Below are positions 1-6,745 of a stretch of 7,865 nucleotides of DNA, one piece after another (positions within the stretch are counted from its first letter, which is position 1; the number at the start of each line of letters is the position of its first letter). The notes under the pieces were generated by a model. It searched no databases. It was not told where the DNA came from and saw only the letters and a program-made list of their open reading frames with translations. The position numbers and the translations under genes are program-made. This stretch comes from Clostridia bacterium (GTDB taxonomy: Bacteria; Bacillota; DSM-521; Neomoorellales; SLTJ01): the NCBI GenBank assembly GCA_014360105.1, contig JACIYD010000057.1, positions 1-7,865 on the forward strand, in the 5' to 3' direction.

Positions 1-1
1 G

Positions 2-703
2 GTCGGCCCTCTCTTCGCCTTGCGGCATGTGCCGCCGCTGGTGAAAGCGGGAAGTGGCTTGATGCTCGCGGTGTTGCTCGCGCCGGTGGTGGAGGTGGGA
101 GCACCCCCGGCCGAATTGGGTACTTTCACCTTGGGCGTCTTAAATGAGGTTCTAGTAGGGCTGGCGCTGGGGTATGCCGCCACCCTCGTCTTCCAGGCAA
201 TGCGGGTGGCGGGGCAACTGGTGGATTTGCAAACGGGCCTGGCCATGGCCGACCTGCTGGACCCGGAAGCCGCAGCCGGCATCACGTTGCTGGGCGAGTT
301 CTTTTACTTGATGGGCTTGCTTTTGTTGCTTCAGGCGGACGGGCATCACGGTTTGTTGCGCGCCCTGGCCGACAGCTTTGCAATCATCCCGCCGGGAGAG
401 GCCGTCTGGCGGGGGGCGTTGGCCGGGGAAATGGTCCGGCTTTTTGCCGGGATGTTCGCTCTCGCCTTCCGTTTGGCCGCGCCGGTGGTTGCCGTCTTGG
501 TGGTGAGCGACATCGCCCTGGCGTTAATCGCACGTACGGTACCCCAACTTAACGTCTTTATGATGGGTTTTCCGCTTAAAACCGGTTTGGCCCTGGGGCT
601 CTTAATCCTGGTCCTTCCCATTCTGGCCGGAGCTTTCGGCCAGGTGTTCGGTTTGATGGAGCACGATCTGGCCTTGCTTACCCGGCATTTCGTGGGACGA
701 TAG
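2..703 (+). CDS. fliR: Flagellar biosynthetic protein FliR (5'-truncated)
   Basis: FliR is an inner-membrane subunit of the flagellar type III export gate; with FliP and FliQ it forms the export pore core. The reading frame is open from base 2, so the gene begins before the window. 233 residues are visible, against roughly 255-260 for a whole FliR, so only about 25 N-terminal residues are missing. The TTG at 20 is internal: the codons before it read VGPLFA and continue into the family's N-terminal pattern (VPPLVKAG). Other family landmarks are an NEVLVGLALGY segment, VAGQLVDLQTGLAMADLLDP, and near the C-terminus IARTVPQLNVFMMGFPLKTG. Several hydrophobic helices are present. The TAG stop directly abuts the GTG start of flhB. 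FliP and FliQ would be expected just upstream. Identity is secure from motifs and context. Confidence 0.96.
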   Translation, partial: VGPLFALRHVPPLVKAGSGLMLAVLLAPVVEVGAPPAELGTFTLGVLNEVLVGLALGYAATLVFQAMRVAGQLVDLQTGLAMADLLDPEAAAGITLLGEFFYLMGLLLLLQADGHHGLLRALADSFAIIPPGEAVWRGALAGEMVRLFAGMFALAFRLAAPVVAVLVVSDIALALIARTVPQLNVFMMGFPLKTGLALGLLILVLPILAGAFGQVFGLMEHDLALLTRHFVGR

Positions 704-1837
704 GTGGATACGGCTATGCCCGACTGGGTGTTTGATCTACAGCTTTTCGCCGAGGAGAAAACCGAGGAGCCCACGCCACACCGGCGGGAGGAGGTGCGCA
801 AACGCGGCCAGGCGCCGCGCAGCGCCGATTTGAGCGCCGGCGCGGTCCTGCTCGCGGCGGTGCTGGTGCTCTGGGGGAAGCACCAGGAGTTTCTCGAGCG
901 CCTGGGCGCGATGGTGCAGATTATCTGGCGCCGGCAGAGTACGGCCGACCTTACGGTGCCGTGGCTGCTGACGTTTTTTCGGGACAAGGCCGCCCTTTTG
1001 GCGGAAAGCATGCTCCCCCTGGTGGCGGTGGCCCTGGCCGCGGGCCTTGTGGCCAATTTCGCCCAGGTAGGCTGGGTGCTCTCCTTTGAGCCGCTCAAGC
1101 CGCGGCTGGAAAACATCAACCCGGTGCGGGGCCTGCAACGTCTCTTTTCGCGGCGTGCCCTGGTGGAGCTGGCCAAGGCGGTGCTGAAGGTCGTCCTTAC
1201 TGGTGTCCTGGTCTACCTGCTGGTGCGACGGGAGCTGCCCCGCCTGCTGCTGGCCGCCTACGCTGGCGGGTGGCAAGCCTATCTGGCCACCAGCGGACTT
1301 CTCCTGCGTATCGGCCTGGCGGTGGTGCTGGTTTACCTGGGTCTCGCGGTGTTCGATTATGCGTTTCAACGGCGGGAGTTCCTGCGCCAACTACGGATGA
1401 CCCGGTTTGAGCTGAAGGAAGAACTGCGGCAAACCGAGGGCGACCCTCAGGTGAGGGCAAGGCTGCGGCAGCGGCAACGCCAGTTGGCGCGGCAGAGGAT
1501 GATGCGCCGGATACCCGAAGCGACGGTAGTGATTACCAACCCCACCCATTTGGCGGTGGCCCTGCGCTATGAAGAAAAGGAAATGGCGGCGCCGGTGGTG
1601 GTGGCAAAAGGTATGAACTGGCTGGCGGAGCGGATCGTTGCCCTGGCGCGCCGGCACGGGGTACCTGTGGTAGCCCGGGCGCCGCTGGCACAAACACTCT
1701 ATCGCACGGTGGAGGTGGGACAAGAGATTCCGCGCGAGCTCTACCATGCCGTGGCGGAAATCCTGGCCATGCTTTATCGTGCACGGGCCGCGGCCGGGAG
1801 GGGGCGGTACCGTGGGCCTGACGCGGCCCCACAATAA
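704..1837 (+). CDS. flhB: Flagellar export switch protein FlhB
   Basis: FlhB is the export-gate subunit that changes specificity from rod/hook to filament substrates. The 377-residue product has the usual length. The N-terminal LQLFAEEKTEEPTPHRREE followed by a basic VRKRGQ segment is typical. Four hydrophobic segments lie near residues 43-57, 100-120, 157-175 and 195-218. A long arginine-rich linker (about 222-270) contains the conserved TEGDP stretch. The autocleavage motif N279-P280-T281-H282 (nt 1538-1549) is intact, so cleavage between N279 and P280 is expected. The C-terminal domain ends with the usual IPRELYHAVAEILAMLYRA pattern. I use the GTG at 704, which directly follows the fliR stop. 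The in-frame ATG at 716 is a real alternative, because AGGTGG at 702-707 could act as its ribosome-binding site. The gene follows fliR without a gap, which suggests translational coupling. Confidence 0.97.
   Translation: MDTAMPDWVFDLQLFAEEKTEEPTPHRREEVRKRGQAPRSADLSAGAVLLAAVLVLWGKHQEFLERLGAMVQIIWRRQSTADLTVPWLLTFFRDKAALLAESMLPLVAVALAAGLVANFAQVGWVLSFEPLKPRLENINPVRGLQRLFSRRALVELAKAVLKVVLTGVLVYLLVRRELPRLLLAAYAGGWQAYLATSGLLLRIGLAVVLVYLGLAVFDYAFQRREFLRQLRMTRFELKEELRQTEGDPQVRARLRQRQRQLARQRMMRRIPEATVVITNPTHLAVALRYEEKEMAAPVVVAKGMNWLAERIVALARRHGVPVVARAPLAQTLYRTVEVGQEIPRELYHAVAEILAMLYRARAAAGRGRYRGPDAAPQ
1812..1832 (+). repeat. Hairpin overlapping the flhB 3' end
   Basis: An imperfect inverted repeat covers the last codons of flhB. 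Bases 1812-1816 (GTGGG) pair with 1828-1832 (CCCAC), C1827 is bulged, and 1817-1818 (CC) pair with 1825-1826 (GG) around a six-base loop. It ends two bases before the stop codon. AATAAGG follows rather than a T-run, so it is not a canonical intrinsic terminator. It could be a pause or RNA-stability element, or a chance product of GC-rich coding sequence. Confidence 0.35.
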
Positions 1838-1937
1838 GGCAGCAAATGGTCACGGGCGGTCCTGAGCGGCGCGGCGATCCGGACTTATGCGGAAGCGAGG
1901 GCGCATGCTCACCGAAGGCCGTGACGCGCAGAAGCGG

Positions 1938-1971
1938 CCGCGGCGCTAAGGAGGACGCACGCGCGCCGCGG
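1938..1971 (+). repeat. 9-bp perfect GC hairpin with an SD-like loop
   Basis: Bases 1938-1946 (CCGCGGCGC) are the exact reverse complement of 1963-1971 (GCGCCGCGG). The stem can extend by two more pairs (1936-1937 with 1973-1974) if G1972 is bulged. The 16-base loop (1947-1962) contains AAGGAGG, a strong anti-SD complement, but no start codon follows at a useful distance. A shorter upstream stem, GGCCG 1917-1921 with CGGCC 1935-1939, shares bases with it, so the two cannot both form fully. No T-run follows, so this is not a standard terminator. A regulatory role is unproven. Confidence 0.45.
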
Positions 1972-2014
1972 GCCCGACGGAGCTCGAAACAGGGGCAAAT
2001 GGCATTTCACAAGA

Positions 2015-2019
2015 GGAGG
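2015..2019 (+). promoter_or_regulatory. Ribosome-binding site of flhA
   Basis: GGAGG at 2015-2019, within AAGAGGAGGGG, lies eight bases before the GTG at 2028. It supports this GTG as the flhA start and indicates that flhA initiates independently rather than by coupling to flhB. Confidence 0.8.
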
Positions 2020-2027
2020 GGAGAAAG

Positions 2028-4091
2028 GTGGCCAACCTTACCGGAACTTCTCTGGCCAGGCAAATCACGGCCTACAAGGACGTGCTCGTCGCCGGGCTGG
2101 TGGTGGCCATTGTCATGCTGATCGTCCTCCCCATCCCCCCGGGCCTGCTCGACGTCTTGCTGGCCTTCAGCCTTACCTTTGCCCTGCTCGTCCTCCTGAC
2201 CACCATGTTTACCACGCACCCCCTGCAGTTTTCCGTCTTTCCTTCACTGCTTTTAGTGGCCACGCTCTTTCGCCTGGCGCTGAACATTTCCTCCACCCGC
2301 CTCATCCTCAGTCAGGCCAGTGCGGGCAGAATCATCGAAGCCTTCGGCAGCTTCGTTGTAGGCGGTAACTACATCGTCGGGTTAGTAATCTTTGCCATCA
2401 TCACCATCATCCAATTCGTGGTTATCACCAACGGGGCGGGCCGGGTCGCCGAGGTCGCCGCCCGCTTCACGCTCGATGCCTTGCCCGGCAAGCAGATGAG
2501 CATCGACGCCGACCTCAATACCGGTCTGATTACCGAAGATGAGGCGCGGGCGAGACGGCGCGAGTTGCAGCGGGAAGCCGACTTTTACGGCGCGATGGAT
2601 GGGGCAAGCAAATTCGTCCGTGGCGATGCCATAGCCGGGCTGGTGATTACGGTGATCAACATCGTCGGCGGCCTGGCCATCGGCATGTGGCAGCTCGGCT
2701 TTACCCTGCAGGAGGCGATCGACCGCTATACCGTTCTCACCGTAGGCGACGGGCTGGTGAGCCAGATCCCCGCCCTGCTCATTGCCACCGCCACCGGCAT
2801 TCTGGTCACGCGCGCCGGGGCAAGCGCAAACCTCGGAGCGGAGCTGTCCAAACAGGTGGCCGCCTTCCCGCAGGTGCTGGGGCTGGCGGCGGTGATGCTG
2901 GCGCTCCTTGGTTTCATCCCGGCCCTGCCGGCCCTGCCCTTCTTCCTTATGGCCGGCGCCACCGCTTACGGGGCCTACACCCTGGCCAGGGAGGAGCGGC
3001 AGGGAAAGGAAAGAGGGCGCGCCGAGCAGCTCGTGGTGCGCAAGCGAGAGCCCGAGAATGTCCTGCCTCTCTTCCAGGTGGAGCCGCTGGAAATCGAGAT
3101 CGGCTACAACCTGATCGGCCTGGCCGAGGAGGCGCAGGGGGGCGATCTGCTCGATCGCTTGGCCGCCGTGCGGCGGCAGTGCGCCAGCGAACTGGGGATT
3201 TACGTGCGGCCCATCCGCGTGCGCGATAACCTGCGGTTGCCGCCCAATGCGTACGTCTTCAAGCTGCGTGGCGTCGAGGCGGCGCGAGGGGAGCTGATGC
3301 CCGGCCATTACCTGGCAATGGCACCCCTGGGGGTGCAGGGCGAAATTCAAGGTATCGCGACGCGCGAACCTACCTTTGGTCTGCCGGCATGGTGGATTGG
3401 CGAGAGCGAGCGCCTGAGGGCGGAGATGGCCGGCTATACGGTCGTCGACGTTGGTACGGTACTCATTACGCATTTGAACGAGTTCATCAAGCGGCACGCC
3501 CACGAATTGCTGGGGCGCCAGGAAGTGCGCGAACTGCTGGACATGGTCAAAGAAAGCAACGCGGCACTGGTCGAGGAGCTGGTCCCGGGCCTCATGACCC
3601 TGGGCGAGGTGCAAAAGGTGCTGCAGCAGCTCTTGCGGGAACAAGTACCGGTGCGGGATCTGGTCTCTATCCTGGAGGCACTGGCCGATCACGCGCCGCG
3701 AAACCGTGATCCGGACTACCTCACCGAGGTGGCCCGCCAGGCCTTGCGGCGTACCCTGACCCGCCTCTACGCGCCGGAAGGAAAGCTTACGGTTATCACC
3801 CTCCACCCCAAAGTAGAAGAAACGGTGGCCGAAAGTATTCAGCCCACGCCCCAGGGAAGCTACCCCCTCCTCCCCACGGACGTGAGCAAGCGGCTGTTCG
3901 AGCGCCTGGGCAATCTGGTGGAAGAGATGGTGCGCCGGAACCTTACACCGGTGGTGCTCGTTTCCTCGCGCATCCGCCTGCCCTTCCGCCGCCTGACGGA
4001 GCGTTTTTTGCCCGGGGTCGCGGTGCTTTCCTTTAATGAGCTTTTACCCGACCTGCAAATCGAGGCCGTAGGGACGGTGGTGCCGGATTGA
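2028..4091 (+). CDS. flhA: Flagellar export gate protein FlhA
   Basis: FlhA is the large export-gate subunit. Its membrane domain takes part in proton-driven export, and its C-terminal cytoplasmic domain forms a nine-subunit ring that docks chaperone-substrate complexes. The 687-residue length is typical. The N-terminal half has about eight hydrophobic segments, with the FHIPEP-family block FPSLLLVATLFRLALNISST at 71-90. The conserved cytoplasmic loop is present: GRVAEVAARFTLDALPGKQM at 138-157, then SIDADLN at 158-164. GASKFVRGD at 192-200 follows; K195 and D200 are in the positions of the functionally important Salmonella K203 and D208. The C-terminal domain runs from about 330 to the end and looks complete, with AESIQPTPQGSYPLLPTD and SSRIRLPFRRL motifs. 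The GTG start is fixed by the GGAGG eight bases upstream. The stop overlaps the flhF start by four bases. Confidence 0.98.
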   Translation: MANLTGTSLARQITAYKDVLVAGLVVAIVMLIVLPIPPGLLDVLLAFSLTFALLVLLTTMFTTHPLQFSVFPSLLLVATLFRLALNISSTRLILSQASAGRIIEAFGSFVVGGNYIVGLVIFAIITIIQFVVITNGAGRVAEVAARFTLDALPGKQMSIDADLNTGLITEDEARARRRELQREADFYGAMDGASKFVRGDAIAGLVITVINIVGGLAIGMWQLGFTLQEAIDRYTVLTVGDGLVSQIPALLIATATGILVTRAGASANLGAELSKQVAAFPQVLGLAAVMLALLGFIPALPALPFFLMAGATAYGAYTLAREERQGKERGRAEQLVVRKREPENVLPLFQVEPLEIEIGYNLIGLAEEAQGGDLLDRLAAVRRQCASELGIYVRPIRVRDNLRLPPNAYVFKLRGVEAARGELMPGHYLAMAPLGVQGEIQGIATREPTFGLPAWWIGESERLRAEMAGYTVVDVGTVLITHLNEFIKRHAHELLGRQEVRELLDMVKESNAALVEELVPGLMTLGEVQKVLQQLLREQVPVRDLVSILEALADHAPRNRDPDYLTEVARQALRRTLTRLYAPEGKLTVITLHPKVEETVAESIQPTPQGSYPLLPTDVSKRLFERLGNLVEEMVRRNLTPVVLVSSRIRLPFRRLTERFLPGVAVLSFNELLPDLQIEAVGTVVPD

Positions 4092-5179
4092 AGGTGAAAC
4101 GGTACTTGGCCAGGAATATGGCGGAGGCCCTGGCTTACATCCGCCGCGATCTGGGTCCCGACGCGGTCATCATCAGCACGCGCCGGGTACGCTCGAGGGG
4201 TTGGCGCGGTTGGCTCGCCCCGCCCCAGCTCGAGGTTACGGCCGCGCTCGACAGTCTGCCGGCGTCTGAGACGCAAGCCGACTTGCGGCGGCAAGTGGAG
4301 GAAATCAAGGGGCTCTTGGAGGAGGTGAGTGGCCACCTCGGGATCAGAAAGGACCAGGTAGAAGAGAGGCTCCTTCGCTGGCGAGAACTGCTTTTGCAAC
4401 TGGAGATAAAGGCGGACCTCACCGACCGCCTGCTGGAAGGGCTGGCAGGGGACCTGAGGGAAAGCGACCCGCGCGCGCCGAACCCGGAAGCCGTGCGCGA
4501 AGAGTTGGTGGCCCGCCTGGCCGACATCCTTGCTGCCGCCTGGCCCGGTAAGCCGCCCGGCCGGGTCATGGCCTTCATCGGTCCCACCGGGGTGGGCAAG
4601 ACCACCACCCTGGCGAAGCTGGCCGCCCGTTTCAGCCTGCTGGAGAGAAAGAAAGTGGGCTTAATTACCATCGATACCTATCGCATCGGGGCGGTAGAAC
4701 AACTGCAGACCTATGGCGAGATTCTCGGTCTGCCACTTGCGGTGGCCTGGAGCCCCCAGGAGTTGCGGGAAAAGGTCGAGGGTTATCGGGACAAGGACGT
4801 GATCCTGATCGATACGGTGGGCCGCTCACCGCAGAACGAGCTGCGTCTCGCCGAGTTGCGCGCTTTCTTGGAATCCCTGGACGCCGATCATTACCTCGTT
4901 CTCAGTTGCACCACGAAAAGCCGCGACCTGGATAGCATCGTCGCCCGCTATCGTCAGCTTAACCCCGCGAGGCTGATCTTCACCAAGGTCGACGAGACGC
5001 AGTATCTGGGCAATATCATCAACGTGGTGGCAGCTACCGGCATACCCGTGGCCTATATTACCAACGGACAAAACGTGCCCGACGATATCGAAAAGGTCGG
5101 GCCGGAGAGGCTGGCCCGGCTCATTCTGGGAGCGGGAGAGGCATGGACGACCAAGCAGCACGCCTCAGGGAACTGGTAG
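4088..5179 (+). CDS. flhF: Flagellar biosynthesis GTPase FlhF
   Basis: FlhF is an SRP-family GTPase that marks where a flagellum is assembled, working with FlhG. The product has 363 residues, close to Bacillus FlhF. The N-terminal B domain begins MKVKRYLARNMAEALAYIRR and contains DLGPDAVIIS. A charged linker follows (about 55-130), then the N and G domains. GTPase motifs are all present: G1 GPTGVGKTT 165-173, DTYRIGAVEQL 196-206, G3 DTVGRSP 242-248, G4 TKVDE 299-303, and the closing NGQNVPDDI 326-334. The start is taken as TTG 4088, overlapping the flhA stop (TTGA), because it gives the family N-terminus MKVKRY. GTG 4094 would remove two residues and cannot be excluded; neither has a strong ribosome-binding site, so coupling to flhA is likely. 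The 3' end overlaps flhG by 37 bases. Confidence 0.97.
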   Translation: MKVKRYLARNMAEALAYIRRDLGPDAVIISTRRVRSRGWRGWLAPPQLEVTAALDSLPASETQADLRRQVEEIKGLLEEVSGHLGIRKDQVEERLLRWRELLLQLEIKADLTDRLLEGLAGDLRESDPRAPNPEAVREELVARLADILAAAWPGKPPGRVMAFIGPTGVGKTTTLAKLAARFSLLERKKVGLITIDTYRIGAVEQLQTYGEILGLPLAVAWSPQELREKVEGYRDKDVILIDTVGRSPQNELRLAELRAFLESLDADHYLVLSCTTKSRDLDSIVARYRQLNPARLIFTKVDETQYLGNIINVVAATGIPVAYITNGQNVPDDIEKVGPERLARLILGAGEAWTTKQHASGNW

Positions 5180-5994
5180 CAAGACGTTCCTTCCCGCTGC
5201 GTACCCTGGCCGTGGGCAGCGGGAAGGGTGGAGTGGGCAAGACCAGTGTTGCTCTCAACCTCGGGCTCGCTCTGAGCGAGCGCGGCCGCCGGGTGGCCGT
5301 GCTGGACGGCGACCTGGGACTGGCCAACGTCGATGTGATGCTTGGCCTCAGCCCCCACTATACGCTTTACGACGTTCTGGCAGGGCAGCGTACACTGGAG
5401 GAAATCGTGCTTAAGGGGCCGGCTAATCTGCACGTCATCCCCGGCGGCTCGGGGATTGCCGCGCTGGCGAACCTGAGCGCCGCTCAGCGGCAGCGCCTGG
5501 TGGAAAGCCTGCGCCTCGCCGTGCAGGAAATGGAATTCTTGATCATCGATACCGGTGCCGGCATCGGGCAGGCGGTGATGAGCTTCCTGCTGGCCGCCGA
5601 CGAGGTTATCGTTGTTCTCACCCCCGAGCCGACCGCTTTGGCCGATGCCTATGCCTTGATCAAGGTGCTTGCCCAGGGCAAGATGCACCGCTGGGTTTAC
5701 CTGCTGGTGAACCGGGTGTCCGGACCGAGCGAGGCGCGGCAAACGCTTCGGCGCCTGCAAGTGGTCGTGCAGCGCTTTCTGGGTATCGAGCTTCGTTTCC
5801 TCGGTTTTATCCCTGAGGACGCTGCGGTAAGCAGCGCGGTGCTCCAGCAGCGGCCGCTTCTTTTGAGCTACCCCCGGTCGCGCGCGGCCGAGCAATTGCG
5901 TTTCATTGCTCAGCGTTTGTTGGGGGAAGAAGCCTTGACACCTGCGGCCGGCAGGGGCGGTTTTCTGGCGCGGCTGTTGCACCTCCTGGGATAG
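5143..5994 (+). CDS. flhG: MinD-like ATPase FlhG (YlxH), flagellar number regulator
   Basis: FlhG is a ParA/MinD-type ATPase that limits flagellar number, stimulates FlhF GTPase activity and helps C-ring assembly. The 283-residue product begins with DQAARLR (residues 3-9), the DQAxxLR element known to activate FlhF. The deviant Walker A GSGKGGVGKT is at 25-34 with signature lysine K28. The switch-like DGDLGLANVD is at 55-64 and Walker B FLIIDTGAG at 132-140. The C-terminus, GGFLARLLHLLG at 272-283, looks like an amphipathic MinD-type membrane-targeting helix. The ATG start lies inside the 3' end of flhF and is preceded by GGGAGCGGGAGAGG, so it has its own ribosome-binding site as well as overlap coupling. 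The DQAxxLR motif and the flhF neighbour separate it from division MinD. All key ATPase residues are intact. Confidence 0.96.
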   Translation: MDDQAARLRELVARRSFPLRTLAVGSGKGGVGKTSVALNLGLALSERGRRVAVLDGDLGLANVDVMLGLSPHYTLYDVLAGQRTLEEIVLKGPANLHVIPGGSGIAALANLSAAQRQRLVESLRLAVQEMEFLIIDTGAGIGQAVMSFLLAADEVIVVLTPEPTALADAYALIKVLAQGKMHRWVYLLVNRVSGPSEARQTLRRLQVVVQRFLGIELRFLGFIPEDAAVSSAVLQQRPLLLSYPRSRAAEQLRFIAQRLLGEEALTPAAGRGGFLARLLHLLG

Positions 5995-5998
5995 AGGC

Positions 5999-6005
5999 GG
6001 AGGTG
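5999..6005 (+). promoter_or_regulatory. Ribosome-binding site of the PilZ gene
   Basis: GGAGGTG at 5999-6005 is a perfect match to the anti-Shine-Dalgarno sequence and lies five bases before TTG 6011. It fixes this rare start codon despite the absence of a nearby ATG. Confidence 0.85.
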
Positions 6006-6010
6006 GGGCT

Positions 6011-6709
6011 TTGGCCAAGGGCACGGAGCTGCTGACGGTCAACCGGCGCCTGGAGCTGCGACGTCCGGGCGAAAGGACGGTCTACCGCACACTCATTCAG
6101 AAAGTGGGTGACGAATACTTTGCCGTCCAGTTGCCGATGGTCAGAGGCATTGAGGTCCCACTTCACCAGGGAGAGCAGGTAGAGGTGCACATCGTCGCCG
6201 GCGACGGCCGCTACGTTTTCACCACGGAAGTGTTGGGTCGCGACTGGGACCGCATCCCTCTCTATCGGCTGGCCAAGCCAAAAGAGGTGAGGCGCGAACA
6301 ACTGCGGGAATACGTCCGCTGGCGGGTGGCGCTGGAAGTGCGCTATGAACCGGTGAGCACGGCCGACCTCAAGGAGCTGCACTTGTACCGGCCGCGGCGT
6401 GAGGCGGTGAGCATCGACCTTGGCGGCGGGGGGCTGCAAATGCTCACGAAAGAGCCTCTTATGCCCGGGACCCTGCTCCTGCTGCAGTTCGAGATCCCGG
6501 TGCGGCAGGGGCAGGAAGTGATTGCCGCCGTGGGTAGGGTACGCCGGCTTGTGCCGTATGAGAGAGAAGGGCCACCGCGCTTCGCCGTGGGTGTCTCTTT
6601 TGAGCAGATCAGCGAGCGCGACCGCGAGCTGATCATCAGTTTCCTCTTTCGCCGCATGGTGGCCGAGCGGCAGCGGGTCCCTGAGGACGAGACGGTACCG
6701 GAGACCTGA
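6011..6709 (+). CDS. YcgR-like flagellar brake protein, PilZ domain
   Basis: The 232-residue product fits the two-domain YcgR family (called YpfA, DgrA or MotI in Bacillus), which binds cyclic di-GMP and slows or disengages the flagellar motor. Residues about 5-90 form a beta-rich N-terminal domain of the YcgR type. Residues about 95-220 form the PilZ domain. The arginine element reads R99-E-Y-V-R103 (RxxxR), as expected for cyclic di-GMP binding. The second motif, normally (D/N)xSxxG, reads D136-L-G-G-G-G141, with glycine at the usual serine position. The domain closes with RFAVGVSFEQISERDRELIISFLFRRM, typical of PilZ. The gene sits 16 bases after flhG and 36 bases before the preferred sigD start, in a motility context that supports a motor-linked role. 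Whether it still binds cyclic di-GMP tightly is uncertain. Confidence 0.9.
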   Translation: MAKGTELLTVNRRLELRRPGERTVYRTLIQKVGDEYFAVQLPMVRGIEVPLHQGEQVEVHIVAGDGRYVFTTEVLGRDWDRIPLYRLAKPKEVRREQLREYVRWRVALEVRYEPVSTADLKELHLYRPRREAVSIDLGGGGLQMLTKEPLMPGTLLLLQFEIPVRQGQEVIAAVGRVRRLVPYEREGPPRFAVGVSFEQISERDRELIISFLFRRMVAERQRVPEDETVPET

Positions 6710-6733
6710 AGCCTTAGGGTGGCGGGGAAGGCA

Positions 6734-6742
6734 GGGGAGGAG
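6734..6742 (+). promoter_or_regulatory. Ribosome-binding site deciding the sigD start
   Basis: GGGGAGGAG at 6734-6742, with core GGAGG 6736-6740, is five bases before GTG 6746. The upstream in-frame GTG at 6719 has only a weak TTAGGG region before it, so 6746 is the better start. Confidence 0.7.
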
Positions 6743-6745
6743 CAA

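Larger units (their letters stand above)
1838..2027 (+). other. flhB-flhA intergenic region (190 bp)
   Basis: This is the only gap of any size in the window; every other junction is 36 nt or less, or overlaps. I see no convincing protein gene. A frame open from ATG 1846 runs out of frame into flhA and has no family-like sequence. A 20-codon frame (ATG 1887 to TAA 1947-1949) is very arginine-rich and lacks a good ribosome-binding site. I see no clear sigma-A or SigD promoter. The DNA is extremely GC-rich around 1920-1980 and holds overlapping inverted repeats, so a structured mRNA leader for flhA is possible. The last 20 bases hold the flhA ribosome-binding site (GGAGG, 2015-2019). A reduced promoter or RNA regulatory element is inference only. 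Confidence 0.7.

Noticed and set aside
346..1176. 276-codon minus-strand open frame across fliR and flhB
   Set aside because: It is antisense to two secure genes, has Arg/Ser/Thr-rich low-complexity sequence, and no supporting ribosome-binding site or family motif.
1860..1890. Possible SigD-type promoter around GCGATCC
   Set aside because: The match to the GCCGATAT -10 element is poor and no TAAA-like -35 element lies about 15 bases upstream.
1838..1960. Possible cyclic di-GMP-I (GEMM) riboswitch: GCAAATGG near 1843 and GACGCGCAGAAGC ... CTAAGG near 1923-1951 loosely recall its conserved segments
   Set aside because: The spacing between the two segments is far longer than usual, the GACGCAAAGC core is not matched, and the tetraloop/receptor arrangement cannot be drawn convincingly. 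A covariance-model search with the GEMM family would settle it.
1846..2121. 91-codon plus-strand frame from the gap into flhA
   Set aside because: It overlaps flhA out of frame by almost 100 bases, has a weak start context, and the product has no recognisable domain.
2382..3806. 474-codon open frame on the minus strand opposite flhA
   Set aside because: It is a shadow of GC-rich flhA codons. The translation is rich in His, Gln and Gly and resembles no family, while the plus strand encodes a complete FlhA.
6719..6745. Longer sigD start at GTG 6719
   Set aside because: It has only a weak upstream purine stretch, whereas GTG 6746 has GGGGAGGAG at ideal spacing. The extra nine residues show no family conservation.
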